This document shows, piece by piece, positions 45,386 to 57,094 of a DNA stretch of 64,000 nt. How positions within the stretch are numbered: position 1 is the first letter of the stretch; the number at the start of each line of letters is the position of its first letter. The translations under genes were made by a program, and so were the position numbers. The notes below the pieces were generated by a model. That model was not told the DNA's origin, ran no database searches, and saw only the letters and a list, made by a program, of their open reading frames with translations. The stretch comes from Pseudomonas fluorescens (GTDB taxonomy: Bacteria > Pseudomonadota > Gammaproteobacteria > Pseudomonadales > Pseudomonadaceae): contig NZ_JSAK01000016.1 of NCBI RefSeq assembly GCF_000802965.1, positions 56,854-120,853 of the forward strand, in the 5' to 3' direction.

Positions 45386-47292
45386 ATCAGGTCGTGCTCA
45401 ACGGCGCTCGCATCGAGCTGCTCAGCCCGCGACTGGCGAACCAGATTGCCGCCGGTGAGGTGGTTGAACGCCCGGCTTCGGTGATCAAGGAGTTGCTGGA
45501 AAACAGCCTCGACTCCGGCGCCAAGCGTATCGATGTCGATGTGGAGCAGGGCGGCGTCAAGCTGCTGCGGGTACGCGACGATGGCAGCGGTATTTCTGCC
45601 GATGACCTGCCGCTGGCCCTCGCGCGTCACGCCACCAGCAAGATCCGCAACCTGGAAGACCTCGAACAGGTCATGAGCCTGGGTTTTCGTGGCGAGGCGC
45701 TGGCGTCGATCAGCTCCGTGGCGCGCCTGACCCTGACGTCGCGCACCCGTGATGCCGATCAGGCGTGGCAGGTCGAGACCGAAGGCCGGGACATGGCGCC
45801 TCGCGTGCAACCGGCAGCCCATCCGGTGGGCACCTCGGTGGAAGTTCGCGACCTGTTTTTCAACACCCCGGCGCGACGCAAGTTTCTCAAGACCGAAAAA
45901 ACCGAATTCGATCACCTGCAAGAAGTGATCAGGCGTCTGGCCCTGGCACGCTTCGACGTAGCGTTCCACCTGCGCCACAACGGCAAGACCATCCTCAGCC
46001 TGCATGAGGCCCACGATGACGCGGCCCGCGCCCGGCGCGTGGCGGCGATTTGCGGCCCGGGTTTCCTGGAGCAGGCGCTGCCGATCGAAATCGAGCGCAA
46101 TGGCCTGCATTTGTGGGGTTGGGTCGGTTTGCCGACGTTCAACCGCAGCCAGGCGGATTTGCAGTATTTCTTCGTCAATGGCCGTGCCGTGCGCGACAAA
46201 CTGGTCGCCCACGCAGTGCGCCAGGCGTATCGCGACGTGCTGTTCAATGGTCGGCACCCGACGTTCGTGCTGTTTTTCGAAGTCGATCCGACCGGCGTCG
46301 ACGTCAACGTGCACCCGACCAAGCACGAAGTGCGCTTCCGTGAAGGGCGCATGGTTCACGATTTCCTCTACGGCACTTTGCACCGTGCTTTGGGCGATGT
46401 GCGGCCGGATGATCATCTGGCGGCGCCGGTTGCGACGGCGATAGTTCGGCCGACCGGTCTGGATGCCGGTGAATTCGGGCCACAGGGCGAAATGCGCCTG
46501 GCGGCCAATGCGTTGCTGGAGCAGCCACAGGCTCAGCCTTCGTTCAACACGCCTGCCGGTTCAGGCGCTGGCGCCGGTTATCAGTATCAATACACGCCAC
46601 GCCCGCAGTCCGGTGTGCCGGTAGCTGAAGCGCAAGCGGCCTATCGCGAATTCTTCGCGCCGTTGCCCGAGGCCAATGCGGTAGCGCTGCCGGCCGGGCA
46701 AGACGACATCCCGCCGCTGGGTTATGCGCTGGCGCAGCTCAAAGGCATCTACATCCTTTCGGAAAACGCTCAGGGGTTGGTGCTGGTCGACATGCACGCC
46801 GCTCACGAGCGGATCATGTACGAACGCTTGAAAGTCGCGATGGCCAGCGAAGGCTTGAGCGGGCAACCGCTGCTGGTGCCGGAATCCCTGGCGGTCAGTC
46901 AGCGTGAAGCCGATTGTGCTGAAGAGCATGTCGCCTGGTTCCAGCGCCTGGGCTTTGAATTGCAGCGCCTCGGCCCGGAAACGCTGGCCATTCGGCAGAT
47001 TCCGGCTTTGCTCAAGCAGGCGGAAGCCAACCGGTTGGTCGCTGATGTATTGGCCGACCTGATGGAGTACGGCACCAGCGATCGCATTCAGGCGCACATC
47101 AACGAACTGCTTGGGACCATGGCGTGCCACGGCGCGGTTCGTGCAAATCGGCGCCTGGCCCTGCCGGAAATGAATGGTCTGCTGCGCGACATGGAAAACA
47201 CCGAGCGCAGCGGTCAATGCAACCATGGCCGACCGACCTGGACCCAATTGGGCCTGGACGATCTGGACAAACTGTTTTTGCGCGGTCGTTGA
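45382..47292 (+). CDS. mutL: DNA mismatch repair protein MutL
   Basis: Links mismatch recognition by MutS to strand removal. It has 636 residues. N-terminal GHKL ATPase: [40 protein letters not shown]-terminal dimerisation domain from ~440. That domain carries [12 protein letters not shown], matching the DxHA(X)2E(X)4E metal-binding motif of endonuclease MutL proteins, and QCNHGRPTW near the end, like the zinc-site xCxHGRP. Pseudomonads lack MutH, so MutL is thought to nick. Overlaps amiB by 4 bases and miaA by one. Confidence 0.97.
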   Translation: MNQVVLNGARIELLSPRLANQIAAGEVVERPASVIKELLENSLDSGAKRIDVDVEQGGVKLLRVRDDGSGISADDLPLALARHATSKIRNLEDLEQVMSLGFRGEALASISSVARLTLTSRTRDADQAWQVETEGRDMAPRVQPAAHPVGTSVEVRDLFFNTPARRKFLKTEKTEFDHLQEVIRRLALARFDVAFHLRHNGKTILSLHEAHDDAARARRVAAICGPGFLEQALPIEIERNGLHLWGWVGLPTFNRSQADLQYFFVNGRAVRDKLVAHAVRQAYRDVLFNGRHPTFVLFFEVDPTGVDVNVHPTKHEVRFREGRMVHDFLYGTLHRALGDVRPDDHLAAPVATAIVRPTGLDAGEFGPQGEMRLAANALLEQPQAQPSFNTPAGSGAGAGYQYQYTPRPQSGVPVAEAQAAYREFFAPLPEANAVALPAGQDDIPPLGYALAQLKGIYILSENAQGLVLVDMHAAHERIMYERLKVAMASEGLSGQPLLVPESLAVSQREADCAEEHVAWFQRLGFELQRLGPETLAIRQIPALLKQAEANRLVADVLADLMEYGTSDRIQAHINELLGTMACHGAVRANRRLALPEMNGLLRDMENTERSGQCNHGRPTWTQLGLDDLDKLFLRGR

Positions 47293-48263
47293 TGAACCAG
47301 TTCCCACCTGCGATTTTCCTGATGGGCCCCACCGCCGCCGGCAAGACCGACCTGGCCATCGAACTCACCAAAGTCCTGCCTTGCGAACTGATCAGTGTCG
47401 ATTCGGCGCTGGTTTACCGTGGCATGGACATTGGCACCGCCAAGCCTTCCAAAGAACTTTTGGCGCAGTTTCCGCACCGCTTGATCGATATTCTTGACCC
47501 GGCAGAGAGCTATTCGGCCGCGGATTTTCGCCGTGATGCCCTCGAAGCCATGGCCGAGATCACGTCGCGAGGAAAAATTCCGCTGTTGGTAGGCGGCACA
47601 ATGCTCTACTACAAGGCTTTGCTCGAAGGTCTGGCGGACATGCCGGCAGCCGACCCCGAGGTCCGTGCGCAGATCGAAGAAGAAGCTGCACGCCTTGGCT
47701 GGCAAGCCTTGCACGACCAATTGGCGATCATCGACCCGGTTTCCGCTGCGCGCATTCACCCGAACGATCCGCAGCGTCTCAGTCGAGCACTGGAAGTATA
47801 TCGCGTGAGCGGTCAGAGCATGACTGAGCTACGCTTGCAACAATCTGCGCAAAGTACTGAAGCAGCCGCTTCGGGACGTCAACAATTGCCCTATACTGTC
47901 GCGAACTTGGCCATTGCTCCGGCAAATCGTCAGGTACTTCACGAGCGAATTAAACAAAGATTCACTTTAATGTTGGAACAGGGATTCATCGACGAGGTCG
48001 TAGCCCTGCGTAAGCGAAGTGACCTGCATGCCGGGTTGCCGTCTATACGTGCGGTAGGCTACCGACAAGTCTGGGATTACCTGGATGGCAAACTGACGTC
48101 AGCCGAGATGCAGGAGCGTGGAATCATTGCCACGCGCCAATTGGCAAAGCGCCAGTTCACCTGGTTGCGCAGTTGGGCTGATTTACACTGGCTGGACAGC
48201 CTGGATTGCGACAATCTGCCGCGCGCCTTGAAATACTTGGGGACCATCTCCATATTGAGCTGA
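47292..48263 (+). CDS. miaA: tRNA dimethylallyltransferase
   Basis: Adds the dimethylallyl group to A37 of tRNAs reading UNN codons, the first step to ms2i6A. It has 323 residues. P-loop [15 protein letters not shown] (12-18 region), [30 protein letters not shown] and the C-terminal [14 protein letters not shown] are all conserved. ATG 47292 overlaps the mutL stop by one base; the upstream frame inside mutL is rejected. Followed by hfq as in E. coli. Confidence 0.97.
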   Translation: MNQFPPAIFLMGPTAAGKTDLAIELTKVLPCELISVDSALVYRGMDIGTAKPSKELLAQFPHRLIDILDPAESYSAADFRRDALEAMAEITSRGKIPLLVGGTMLYYKALLEGLADMPAADPEVRAQIEEEAARLGWQALHDQLAIIDPVSAARIHPNDPQRLSRALEVYRVSGQSMTELRLQQSAQSTEAAASGRQQLPYTVANLAIAPANRQVLHERIKQRFTLMLEQGFIDEVVALRKRSDLHAGLPSIRAVGYRQVWDYLDGKLTSAEMQERGIIATRQLAKRQFTWLRSWADLHWLDSLDCDNLPRALKYLGTISILS

Positions 48264-48355
48264 GTCCTTGCAATTGCCGTCTATCCTTGGGGGTGGGGCG
48301 GCCAAAGCCATTTTTTCACCTATTTTTATATTGAATCCTTAAAGGAGTGCGGCAC

Positions 48356-48616
48356 ATGTCAAAAGGGCATTCGCTACAAGACCCTTACTTGAATACTTTA
48401 CGTAAAGAGAAAGTTGGGGTGTCCATCTACCTGGTCAACGGGATCAAATTGCAAGGTACGATCGAATCTTTCGACCAGTTCGTTATTTTGCTGAAAAATA
48501 CCGTCAGCCAAATGGTCTACAAACACGCTATCTCTACAGTAGTGCCGGTTCGTCCAATTCGTCTGCCTAGCGCAACCGAATCGGAAGCGGGTGATGCTGA
48601 GCCAGGTAACGCCTGA
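48356..48616 (+). CDS. hfq: RNA chaperone Hfq
   Basis: Hexameric Sm-like protein that pairs small RNAs with mRNAs. It has 86 residues, the short-tailed pseudomonad size. Sm1 region [20 protein letters not shown] and Sm2 motif YKHAIST are intact; the tail after ~72 is acidic. ATG 48356 has AGGAG 8 bases upstream; an ATG 9 bases earlier is not supported. The AT-rich stretch (48312-48340) before it suggests its own promoter besides read-through from miaA. Confidence 0.99.
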   Translation: MSKGHSLQDPYLNTLRKEKVGVSIYLVNGIKLQGTIESFDQFVILLKNTVSQMVYKHAISTVVPVRPIRLPSATESEAGDAEPGNA

Positions 48617-48628
48617 TAGGAGTCTCCT

Positions 48629-49930
48629 TTGTTCTTTGAGCGCCACGGTGGTGGTGAGCGAGTCATCCTCGTTCACTTGGATGGACAGGACCCTGAGGCG
48701 CGCGAAGATCCGCAGGAGTTTCAGGAATTGGCTAATTCGGCCGGCGCCGAGACCGTTGCGTTTTTTAACGTGCCGCGTCATCGGCCAACCGCCAAATTCC
48801 TGATTGGCAGCGGCAAGGTCGAGGAACTGCGCGACCTGGTTAAAGCCGAAGAAGCCGATCTGGTGATTTTCAATCACGTCCTCACGCCCAGTCAGGAACG
48901 TAACCTCGAACGTGTTTTCGAGTGTCGCGTGATCGACCGTACCGGTCTGATTCTCGATATTTTCGCCCAACGCGCCCGTACCCATGAAGGCAAGCTCCAG
49001 GTAGAACTGGCCCAGCTTGACCACATGAGCACCCGGCTGGTTCGCGGCTGGACTCACCTTGAGCGCCAGGGTGGCGGTATCGGCATGCGTGGCCCGGGTG
49101 AAACCCAACTGGAAACCGACCGCCGTTTGCTGCGGGTTCGCCTGCGCCAGATCAAGGGCCGGCTGGAGAAAGTGCGCAGCCAGCGTGAGCAGTCGCGTCG
49201 TGGCCGTTCGCGTGCAGATATCCCTACCGTGTCGCTGGTGGGATATACCAACGCCGGTAAATCCACGCTGTTCAATAACGTGACGAAATCCGACGTCTAC
49301 GCGGCTGACCAATTGTTTGCCACGCTGGACCCGACCCTGCGTCGTCTGGATCTGGACGACCTGGGGCCGATTGTCCTGGCGGACACGGTAGGTTTTATTC
49401 GCCACTTGCCCCACAAGCTGGTCGAGGCATTTCGGTCTACCCTCGAAGAGTCGAGCAACTCCGACCTGTTGTTGCACGTGATCGACTCGGCCGAACCGGA
49501 TCGCATGTTGCAGATCGAGCAAGTGATGGTGGTGTTGGGCGAGATTGGTGCCCAGGACTTGCCGATCCTCGAGGTCTATAACAAACTCGATTTGCTTGAA
49601 GGCGTTGAGCCACAAATCCAGCGCGATGAAAACGGCAAACCCCAGCGGGTCTGGCTGTCTGCGCGTGATGGCACTGGTCTGGAATTGCTTGAGCAAGCCA
49701 TTGCCGAGTTACTCGGCGGTGATTTGTTTATCGGTACCCTGCGCTTGCCGCAACGATTCGCTCGACTGCGTGCGCAGTTTTTCGAACTCGGTGCGGTGCA
49801 AAAAGAAGAACACGACGAAGAAGGCATCAGTTTGCTGGCCGTTCGTTTGCCCCGGGTCGAGTTGAATCGACTGGTAAGCCGCGAAGGATTGCAGCCGATG
49901 GAATTCATCGAGCAACACACTTTGCAATAA
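48629..49930 (+). CDS. hflX: GTPase HflX
   Basis: Ribosome-associated GTPase that splits stalled 70S ribosomes. It has 433 residues. The N-terminal domain carries TAKFLIGSGKVEEL and LERQGGGIGMRGPGETQLE; the G domain has GYTNAGKST (from residue 205), ADTVGFIRHLPH (G3) and NKLDL (G4). The TTG start at 48629 has AGGAG 6 bases upstream, 12 bases after hfq, so the two are co-transcribed. Followed by hflK and hflC. Confidence 0.96.
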   Translation: MFFERHGGGERVILVHLDGQDPEAREDPQEFQELANSAGAETVAFFNVPRHRPTAKFLIGSGKVEELRDLVKAEEADLVIFNHVLTPSQERNLERVFECRVIDRTGLILDIFAQRARTHEGKLQVELAQLDHMSTRLVRGWTHLERQGGGIGMRGPGETQLETDRRLLRVRLRQIKGRLEKVRSQREQSRRGRSRADIPTVSLVGYTNAGKSTLFNNVTKSDVYAADQLFATLDPTLRRLDLDDLGPIVLADTVGFIRHLPHKLVEAFRSTLEESSNSDLLLHVIDSAEPDRMLQIEQVMVVLGEIGAQDLPILEVYNKLDLLEGVEPQIQRDENGKPQRVWLSARDGTGLELLEQAIAELLGGDLFIGTLRLPQRFARLRAQFFELGAVQKEEHDEEGISLLAVRLPRVELNRLVSREGLQPMEFIEQHTLQ

Positions 49931-50026
49931 AAGCCTGAGAAAGCGGTTGTGCCGTGGTGACAGGCATTCTGTAGCATTGGTCGGCGCGCCGTGGGTGCGT
50001 CTTTGCTTTATCAGATGGAGAGCGCT

Positions 50027-51199
50027 ATGGCTTGGAATGAGCCGGGTGGCAACTCGAATAATCAGGATCCTTGGGGTGGCAAGCGCCGTAATAACGGCGA
50101 TCGCAAGGGGCCGCCAGATCTCGACGAGGCCTTCCGAAAGCTGCAGGAAAGCCTCAACGGGTTGTTCGGTGGTGGTAAGAAACGCGGTGATGACGGCGGT
50201 GGATCGGGCAAGAGTGGCGGCTTCGGCGGCCTGCTCGGCATCGGTCTGGTCGTGTTGGCGGCCGTATGGCTGTACAGCGCGGTCTATGTAGTCGACGAGC
50301 AGGAGCAAGCCGTGGTGCTGCGCTTCGGCAAGTACTACGAAACTGTCGGCCCGGGTCTGAACATCTATTTCCCGCCGATCGACAAGAAGTACATGGAAAA
50401 CGTCACGCGTGAGCGTGCGTACACCAAGCAAGGCCAGATGCTGACCGAAGACGAAAACATCGTCGAAGTGCCGCTGACCGTGCAGTACAAGATCAGCAAC
50501 CTGCAGGACTTCGTGCTGAGCGTCGATCAGCCGGAAATCAGTCTGCAGCACGCGACCGACAGTGCCTTGCGCCATGTGGTGGGTTCCACCGCGATGGACC
50601 AGGTGCTGACCGAAGGTCGTGAATTGATGGCCAGCGAAATCAAGGAGCGTCTGCAACGCTTCATGGATACGTATCGCACCGGTATCACTGTCACCCAGGT
50701 CAACGTGCAGAGCGCAGCGGCACCGCGTGAAGTACAGGAAGCCTTCGATGACGTAATCCGTGCCCGTGAAGACGAGCAGCGTTCGCGTAACCAGGCTGAA
50801 ACCTATGCCAACGGCGTCGTGCCGGAAGCCCGTGGTCAGGCCCAGCGCATTCTCGAAGATGCCAATGGTTACCGTGACGAAACCGTCTCGCGTGCCAAGG
50901 GTGAGGGTGATCGCTTCACCAAACTGGTCGCCGAGTATCGCAAGGCACCTGAAGTTACCCGCCAGCGTCTGTACCTGGACACCATGCAGGAAGTCTTCAG
51001 CAACACCAGCAAGGTTCTCGTGACCGGCAACAAGAATGGCCAGAGCAATCTGCTGTACTTGCCGCTGGACAAGATGGTCGAAAGTGGTCGCAGCTCCAGC
51101 ACTCCGGTGACCGGCGCGGCAGCCAGCAGCAATGAAGCGAATGCGCGTGCGGCAGCTGATCTGCAGCAACAGCAAGCACGTACCAGGGAGAGTCGCTGA
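50027..51199 (+). CDS. hflK: FtsH protease activity modulator HflK
   Basis: SPFH/prohibitin-family membrane protein that with HflC forms a cage around FtsH and limits its proteolysis. It has 390 residues. The Gly/Asn-rich cytoplasmic N-terminus (NSNNQDPWGG) is followed by one membrane helix (~70-90; GIGLVVLAAVWLYSAVYVV), the SPFH domain, and long helices with Gln/Ala-rich end. ATG 50027 is the family start MAWNEPGG. Its stop overlaps the hflC ATG by one base. Confidence 0.96.
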   Translation: MAWNEPGGNSNNQDPWGGKRRNNGDRKGPPDLDEAFRKLQESLNGLFGGGKKRGDDGGGSGKSGGFGGLLGIGLVVLAAVWLYSAVYVVDEQEQAVVLRFGKYYETVGPGLNIYFPPIDKKYMENVTRERAYTKQGQMLTEDENIVEVPLTVQYKISNLQDFVLSVDQPEISLQHATDSALRHVVGSTAMDQVLTEGRELMASEIKERLQRFMDTYRTGITVTQVNVQSAAAPREVQEAFDDVIRAREDEQRSRNQAETYANGVVPEARGQAQRILEDANGYRDETVSRAKGEGDRFTKLVAEYRKAPEVTRQRLYLDTMQEVFSNTSKVLVTGNKNGQSNLLYLPLDKMVESGRSSSTPVTGAAASSNEANARAAADLQQQQARTRESR

Positions 51200-52068
51200 T
51201 GAGCAATAAATCGCTGATCGCCCTTATTGTCGGCGTCGTCGTGGCGATCGCTGCCTGGAACTGCTTCTACATCGTGGCTCAGACCGAGCGTGCGGTGTTG
51301 CTGCAGTTCGGTCGCGTGGTCCAGACCGATGTTCAGCCTGGGCTGCATGTGAAAGTGCCTTACGTTAACCAGGTGCGTAAATTCGACGCCCGCCTGATGA
51401 CGCTGGATGCACCGACGCAACGCTTCCTGACGCTGGAAAAGAAAGCCGTAATGGTCGATGCCTACGCCAAGTGGCGCGTGAAGGACGCTGAGCGTTTCTA
51501 CACCGCGACTTCCGGTCTGAAGCAGATTGCCGACGAGCGTCTGTCTCGTCGTCTGGAATCGGGCCTGCGTGACCAGTTCGGTAAGCGCACCTTGCACGAA
51601 GTCGTGTCCGGTGAGCGTGATGCGCTGATGGCGGATATCACGGCTTCGCTGAACAAGATGGCCGAAAAAGAACTGGGCATCGAAGTTGTCGATGTTCGGG
51701 TCAAGACCATCGACCTGCCGAAAGAAGTAAACCGTAGCGTGTTCGAACGTATGAGCACCGAGCGTGAGCGTGAAGCTCGCGAGCACCGCGCCAAGGGTAA
51801 CGAGCTGGCTGAAGGCATCCGTGCCGACGCCGATCGTCAACGCCGCGTGCTGCTGGCTGAAGCCTATCGTGAATCCGAAGAGATTCGCGGTGACGGTGAT
51901 GCCCAGGCCGCTTCGATCTACTCCAAGGCGTACGGTCAGGATCAGGAGTTCTACGCGTTCTATCGTAGCCTGCGTGCCTACCGTGAAAGCTTCGCGAACA
52001 AATCCGACGTCATGGTCCTCGACCCAAGCAGTGACTTCTTCCACTACCTGGAAAAAGCCAAGCCTTGA
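51199..52068 (+). CDS. hflC: FtsH protease activity modulator HflC
   Basis: Partner of HflK in the inner-membrane SPFH ring that surrounds FtsH. It has 289 residues: a signal-anchor helix (IALIVGVVVAIAAWNCFYIV) then SPFH domain (ERAVLLQFGRVV; GLHVKVPYVNQVRKFDAR) and a long coiled C-terminal region. Coupled to hflK by a one-base overlap. In many pseudomonads a small DUF2065 gene follows before hisZ; none is seen here. Confidence 0.96.
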   Translation: MSNKSLIALIVGVVVAIAAWNCFYIVAQTERAVLLQFGRVVQTDVQPGLHVKVPYVNQVRKFDARLMTLDAPTQRFLTLEKKAVMVDAYAKWRVKDAERFYTATSGLKQIADERLSRRLESGLRDQFGKRTLHEVVSGERDALMADITASLNKMAEKELGIEVVDVRVKTIDLPKEVNRSVFERMSTEREREAREHRAKGNELAEGIRADADRQRRVLLAEAYRESEEIRGDGDAQAASIYSKAYGQDQEFYAFYRSLRAYRESFANKSDVMVLDPSSDFFHYLEKAKP

Positions 52069-52379
52069 TACGACGTTGACCTGATTCATCCCGCCGGGCG
52101 GCTAAAACCTCTGGCGGGGTGATCCTTTGGGAAAACGTGTGTATGATGCGGCAGCCGGGAAATTCCCGGCTTTTTTGCGTCTGCATGTTTGATTGCTGTT
52201 TTGTGCGGATGCCCGAGCCTGACGGCTCGACAGGTTTTACGAGGAAAGTGCTTGGCGAAGCCCATTTCAGGCTTTTCGCTTCGTCGCTCATGCGCGGGGT
52301 TTGCGCTGAGCTGATCATTTTCTGCTTCACTCAAGGCTCGCCCAAAGGCTTGCCGCCCGGATCATAGGGGAATGGCGTA
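52069..52379. other. Intergenic stretch without recognisable gene
   Basis: Between hflC and hisZ there is a terminator (52153-52177) and ~200 bases with several short open frames, none with a protein-like composition or family match. The small DUF2065 (YjeT-like) membrane protein gene expected here in relatives is not found in any frame I read. Confidence 0.6.
52153..52177 (+). terminator. Intrinsic terminator after hflKC
   Basis: AGCCGGGAA and TTCCCGGCT form a stem with a minimal loop, followed by TTTTTT; 84 bases after hflC. Confidence 0.8.
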
Positions 52380-53567
52380 ATGGCAACGGTAGACCGCTGG
52401 CTGCTGCCAGATGGCATCGAAGAAGTACTGCCACCGGAAGCGGCGCGCATTGAAGTCGCGCGTCGTCAGGTGTTGGATCTGTTCCAGAGCTGGGGTTACG
52501 AGTTCGTCGTGACTCCCCATATCGAGTACCTGGAATCCCTGCTGACCGGCGCGGGCCAGGACCTGGATCTGCGTACCTTCAAGGTCATCGACCCGCAGTC
52601 GGGCCGGCAGATGGGTTTCCGCGCTGACATCACGCCACAGGTCGCGCGTATCGATGCGCACACCCTGCGTCGCGAAGGTCCGAGCCGCCTGTGCTACGCC
52701 GGCAGTGTGCTGCATGCTCAGCCCCGTGCCTTGTCGTCCTCGCGCAGCCCGATCCAGTTGGGCGCCGAGTTGTATGGCGATGGCAGCCCGAGCAGCGACG
52801 TCGAAGTCATCAGCCTGATGCTGGCCATGCTGCAACTGGCCGATGTGCCAGATGTGCACATGGATCTGGGGCATGTCGGTATCTACCGCGGCCTGGCCCG
52901 TGCCGCCGGTTTGTCCGGTGAAGTTGAACAACAGTTGTTCGATGCGTTGCAACGCAAGGCCATTGATGAGGTCATTACCTTGACCGAAGGCCTGCCGACC
53001 GATCTGTCGGGCATGCTGCGGGCGTTGGTCGATCTGTGTGGCGGTCGTGAAGTGCTGGCAGCTGCGCGTGAGCGTCTGGCCAAGGCGCCGGCCCCGGTTC
53101 TCGCGGCGCTGGACGATTTGCTGGCGATTGCCGAGCGTCTGTCCGTGCGTTTCCCGGAGCTGCCGCTTTACTTCGACCTGGGCGAGTTGCGCGGTTACCA
53201 CTACCACACCGGTGTGGTGTTCGCGGTGTTCGTGCCGGGTGTTGGCCAGTCCATTGCCCAGGGCGGTCGTTACGACGACATCGGCGCCGATTTTGGTCGC
53301 GCCCGTCCGGCAACCGGCTTCTCCACCGATTTGAAAACCCTGGTGACCCTGGGGCGTGCTGAGATCGAGCTACCGTCTGGCGGTATCTGGATGCCTGACA
53401 GTACGGATGCGGCACTCTGGCAGCAGGTTTGCCAGTTGCGCAGTGAGGGTCAGCGTGTCGTTCAGGCTTTGCCTGGGCAACCTTTGGCCGCCGCCCGTGA
53501 AGCGGACTGCGACCGGCAATTGATTCAGCAGAACGGGCTTTGGCAAGTATCGCCACTGGCTTCTTGA
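52380..53567 (+). CDS. hisZ: ATP phosphoribosyltransferase regulatory subunit
   Basis: Histidyl-tRNA synthetase paralogue that pairs with the short HisG in the first step of histidine synthesis. It has 395 residues, the usual HisZ length, and lacks the anticodon-binding domain of true HisRS. Class II motifs: [15 protein letters not shown] (motif 2-like), [16 protein letters not shown] and [21 protein letters not shown]. It precedes purA by 54 bases, the conserved pseudomonad order. Confidence 0.95.
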   Translation: MATVDRWLLPDGIEEVLPPEAARIEVARRQVLDLFQSWGYEFVVTPHIEYLESLLTGAGQDLDLRTFKVIDPQSGRQMGFRADITPQVARIDAHTLRREGPSRLCYAGSVLHAQPRALSSSRSPIQLGAELYGDGSPSSDVEVISLMLAMLQLADVPDVHMDLGHVGIYRGLARAAGLSGEVEQQLFDALQRKAIDEVITLTEGLPTDLSGMLRALVDLCGGREVLAAARERLAKAPAPVLAALDDLLAIAERLSVRFPELPLYFDLGELRGYHYHTGVVFAVFVPGVGQSIAQGGRYDDIGADFGRARPATGFSTDLKTLVTLGRAEIELPSGGIWMPDSTDAALWQQVCQLRSEGQRVVQALPGQPLAAAREADCDRQLIQQNGLWQVSPLAS

Positions 53568-54911
<1,344 letters not shown>

Positions 54912-54930
54912 TAAGCTGTTGATGTAAAAC

Positions 54931-54960
54931 ACAAAGGCCCCTTAATCGGGGCCTTTGTCG
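54931..54960 (+). terminator. Intrinsic terminator of purA
   Basis: ACAAAGGCCCC and GGGGCCTTTGT make an 11-pair stem with 6-base loop, 19 bases past the stop; T-run is weak. Confidence 0.8.
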
Positions 54961-55061
54961 TTTATGCCTGTTGGACGGCATGACCTTTGCTATTAGCTTT
55001 GATTAAAACGCCACTTTTGGCGTGCCATCAATTTAATGGCGCTTATGCAGAGGGATATCAA

Positions 55062-56996
55062 GTGTCGGCCGTTCTCTCATTGTTACAAAGCCGTCTCTTG
55101 CGGCCAGTGTTCGTTACCCTCGGTATCGCCCTATTGGTGCAGGTGCTGGTGGCTGTTGCCCTGACCCGGAGCACAGTGACTGCGCTGGAAGCAGACTTGG
55201 GTGTGCGTCTGGGGGCGGACAGTCAAAAACTCTCCGGCGAACTTGAGCAGGCGGGGCGTGAAGTCACCTCGAGTCTCGACAGCCTCTCCACCAGTACGCG
55301 TCAACGACTCACGGCCGGTTTGTCCTCGCGTTTGGAGGAGGAGCAGGCGCAATTGCGGGCCACGCTGGAAAAAGACCTGAAGGACTCCGCCAATGACATG
55401 GCGCAGCTTCTGGCGTCGGTCGCACCCCGCGCCATGTGGGACAGCGACGTTCCGACCCTTTCCGAATTCGCCCGCCGGGCGCAGCGCAATCCCAACGTGT
55501 TGTTCGTCGTGTACGACGACGCAACAGGTCAACACCTGACGCGCTACCTCAACCGGGAAAATCCGATCAACAAGGCCTTGTTGGAAAAAGGTCAGGGTGA
55601 ACGGGCGCTGGACAAGGTGTTGGACGCGGCGAAGAACGATCCGTCGGTCTACTACCTCGAGGCCTCGATCAATCCCAATGGCGTGGAAATCGGCAAGGTC
55701 TTGATGGGTGTCTCCACGGCTTCGGTGGAAACCGATCTCGCGGCCCTCGACAAGCGCTTCTCGGCCCTGATTGCCAGCAGCGATCAACTGGTGGGCGACA
55801 GCCTCAAGGGCGCGGCGGCGGACAGCGCAGCCGCAATGCGTGCGCGCCTGACCTCCGCTCAGTCCACCGCCTCTGAAATGAAAGCCAACACCACCAGCAC
55901 CGTGCAGGAAGCGGCAGCCACTTTGCGCTGGCGCATCGGCATGGGCCTGGCGCTGGTAGGCGCCGGCGTTCTGCTGTTGCTCGCCGTGGTACTCGGGCGT
56001 CGAGTGGTTAACCGCCTGAAAATGCTGATTGCCGCCATGGACGATCTGGCCGCTGGCGAAGGTGATCTGACCAAGCGTGTGCAGATCAACAGTAAGGACG
56101 AAATCGGCGACATGGCCTCGGCGGTCAACCGTTTTGTGGATAAATTGCAGCCGATCGTGCGGGAGGCGGGTGATGTGGCCCAACGTACCGGCGTGGAAAT
56201 CGGCGCCATGACCCTGCGCAATGCCGGCGCCGATGCGGCGGCGGGCCTGCAGCGCGATGAAGTGGCCGAGAGCCTGCGTGCGTTGTCGCGGATGGCGGAC
56301 GAAGCTCAGTCGGAAAGCCATGCCATGCAAGCGGCTTTGAAACAGGTTGTGGATATCCGCCAGGCCACTGATGAAAACACTCGGACCTCGGCGAAAGTCG
56401 GCGGTCTGATCGAGGCGTTGGCCGGTCAGGTCGATACCGGGGCGCAAGTCATCGAGCGATTGGCGCAGCAAAGTGAGCAGATTGAAGTGGTGCTGACGGT
56501 GATTCACGGGATCGCCGAGCAAACCAACCTGCTGGCGCTGAACGCGGCCATCGAGGCGGCGCGAGCCGGGGAAACCGGACGCGGGTTTGCGGTGGTGGCT
56601 GACGAGGTTCGGGCGCTGGCGAGCAAGACCCAGAGCTCCACGGGCGATATTCAGGCGCATATTGTCGCGCTGCAGCAGGGCGCACGCGAGGCGGTGGCGG
56701 CGATCGGGCAGGCCGGGCGCCAGGCCAGCGAAGGTTTGCTGGTGTTGCGTGACAGTGCGCGGTTGCAGCAATCAGTGCAGGCGTCGGTGGAGCAAGTGCA
56801 TGCGGCGATCGGTCTGGCGACCCAGGCGGCGGCACATCAGGCGCAAGGCGCACAGGCGGTGCGTGGTCGGGTCGAGACCATTCATGCGCAGGCCGAGAAA
56901 GCGGCTCAGGCGGTGGTGGAAACCACGGCCAGCGGCAAAGTGCTGGATGGGTTGGCGGCGCAGTTGAAGGCGAGCCTGGGGCAGTTCAGGGCTTGA
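55062..56996 (+). CDS. Methyl-accepting chemotaxis protein
   Basis: Transmembrane chemoreceptor, 644 residues. First membrane helix ~16-34, a periplasmic sensor of ~245 residues with predicted helices and a small mixed core ([39 protein letters not shown]), second helix ~293-318, HAMP domain ([16 protein letters not shown]), then the signalling coiled coil whose tip reads [19 protein letters not shown] and [15 protein letters not shown]. No C-terminal CheR-docking pentapeptide. The GTG start at 55062 has AGAGGGA upstream at 7 bases; the frame opening at 54987 is inside the leader. Ligand unknown. Confidence 0.93.
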   Translation: MSAVLSLLQSRLLRPVFVTLGIALLVQVLVAVALTRSTVTALEADLGVRLGADSQKLSGELEQAGREVTSSLDSLSTSTRQRLTAGLSSRLEEEQAQLRATLEKDLKDSANDMAQLLASVAPRAMWDSDVPTLSEFARRAQRNPNVLFVVYDDATGQHLTRYLNRENPINKALLEKGQGERALDKVLDAAKNDPSVYYLEASINPNGVEIGKVLMGVSTASVETDLAALDKRFSALIASSDQLVGDSLKGAAADSAAAMRARLTSAQSTASEMKANTTSTVQEAAATLRWRIGMGLALVGAGVLLLLAVVLGRRVVNRLKMLIAAMDDLAAGEGDLTKRVQINSKDEIGDMASAVNRFVDKLQPIVREAGDVAQRTGVEIGAMTLRNAGADAAAGLQRDEVAESLRALSRMADEAQSESHAMQAALKQVVDIRQATDENTRTSAKVGGLIEALAGQVDTGAQVIERLAQQSEQIEVVLTVIHGIAEQTNLLALNAAIEAARAGETGRGFAVVADEVRALASKTQSSTGDIQAHIVALQQGAREAVAAIGQAGRQASEGLLVLRDSARLQQSVQASVEQVHAAIGLATQAAAHQAQGAQAVRGRVETIHAQAEKAAQAVVETTASGKVLDGLAAQLKASLGQFRA

Positions 56997-57004
56997 TGCC
57001 TTAA

Positions 57005-57089
57005 AGATCAAAAGATCGCAGCTTGCGGCAGCTCCTACATGGGAATACGCGTTTCACTGTAGGAGCTGCCGCAGGCTGCGATCTTTTTG
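57005..57089. repeat. REP-type inverted pair, family C
   Basis: GATCAAAAGATCGCAGCTTG..CAGCTCCTACA opposed to TGTAGGAGCTGCCGCAGGCTGCGATC, forming a long hairpin between the convergent MCP and iron permease genes. Confidence 0.85.
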
Positions 57090-57094
57090 CTTTA

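Noticed and set aside
52119..52367. 82-codon frame between hflC and hisZ
   Set aside because: It runs through the terminator hairpin, has odd composition (many Cys, Phe) and no family resemblance.
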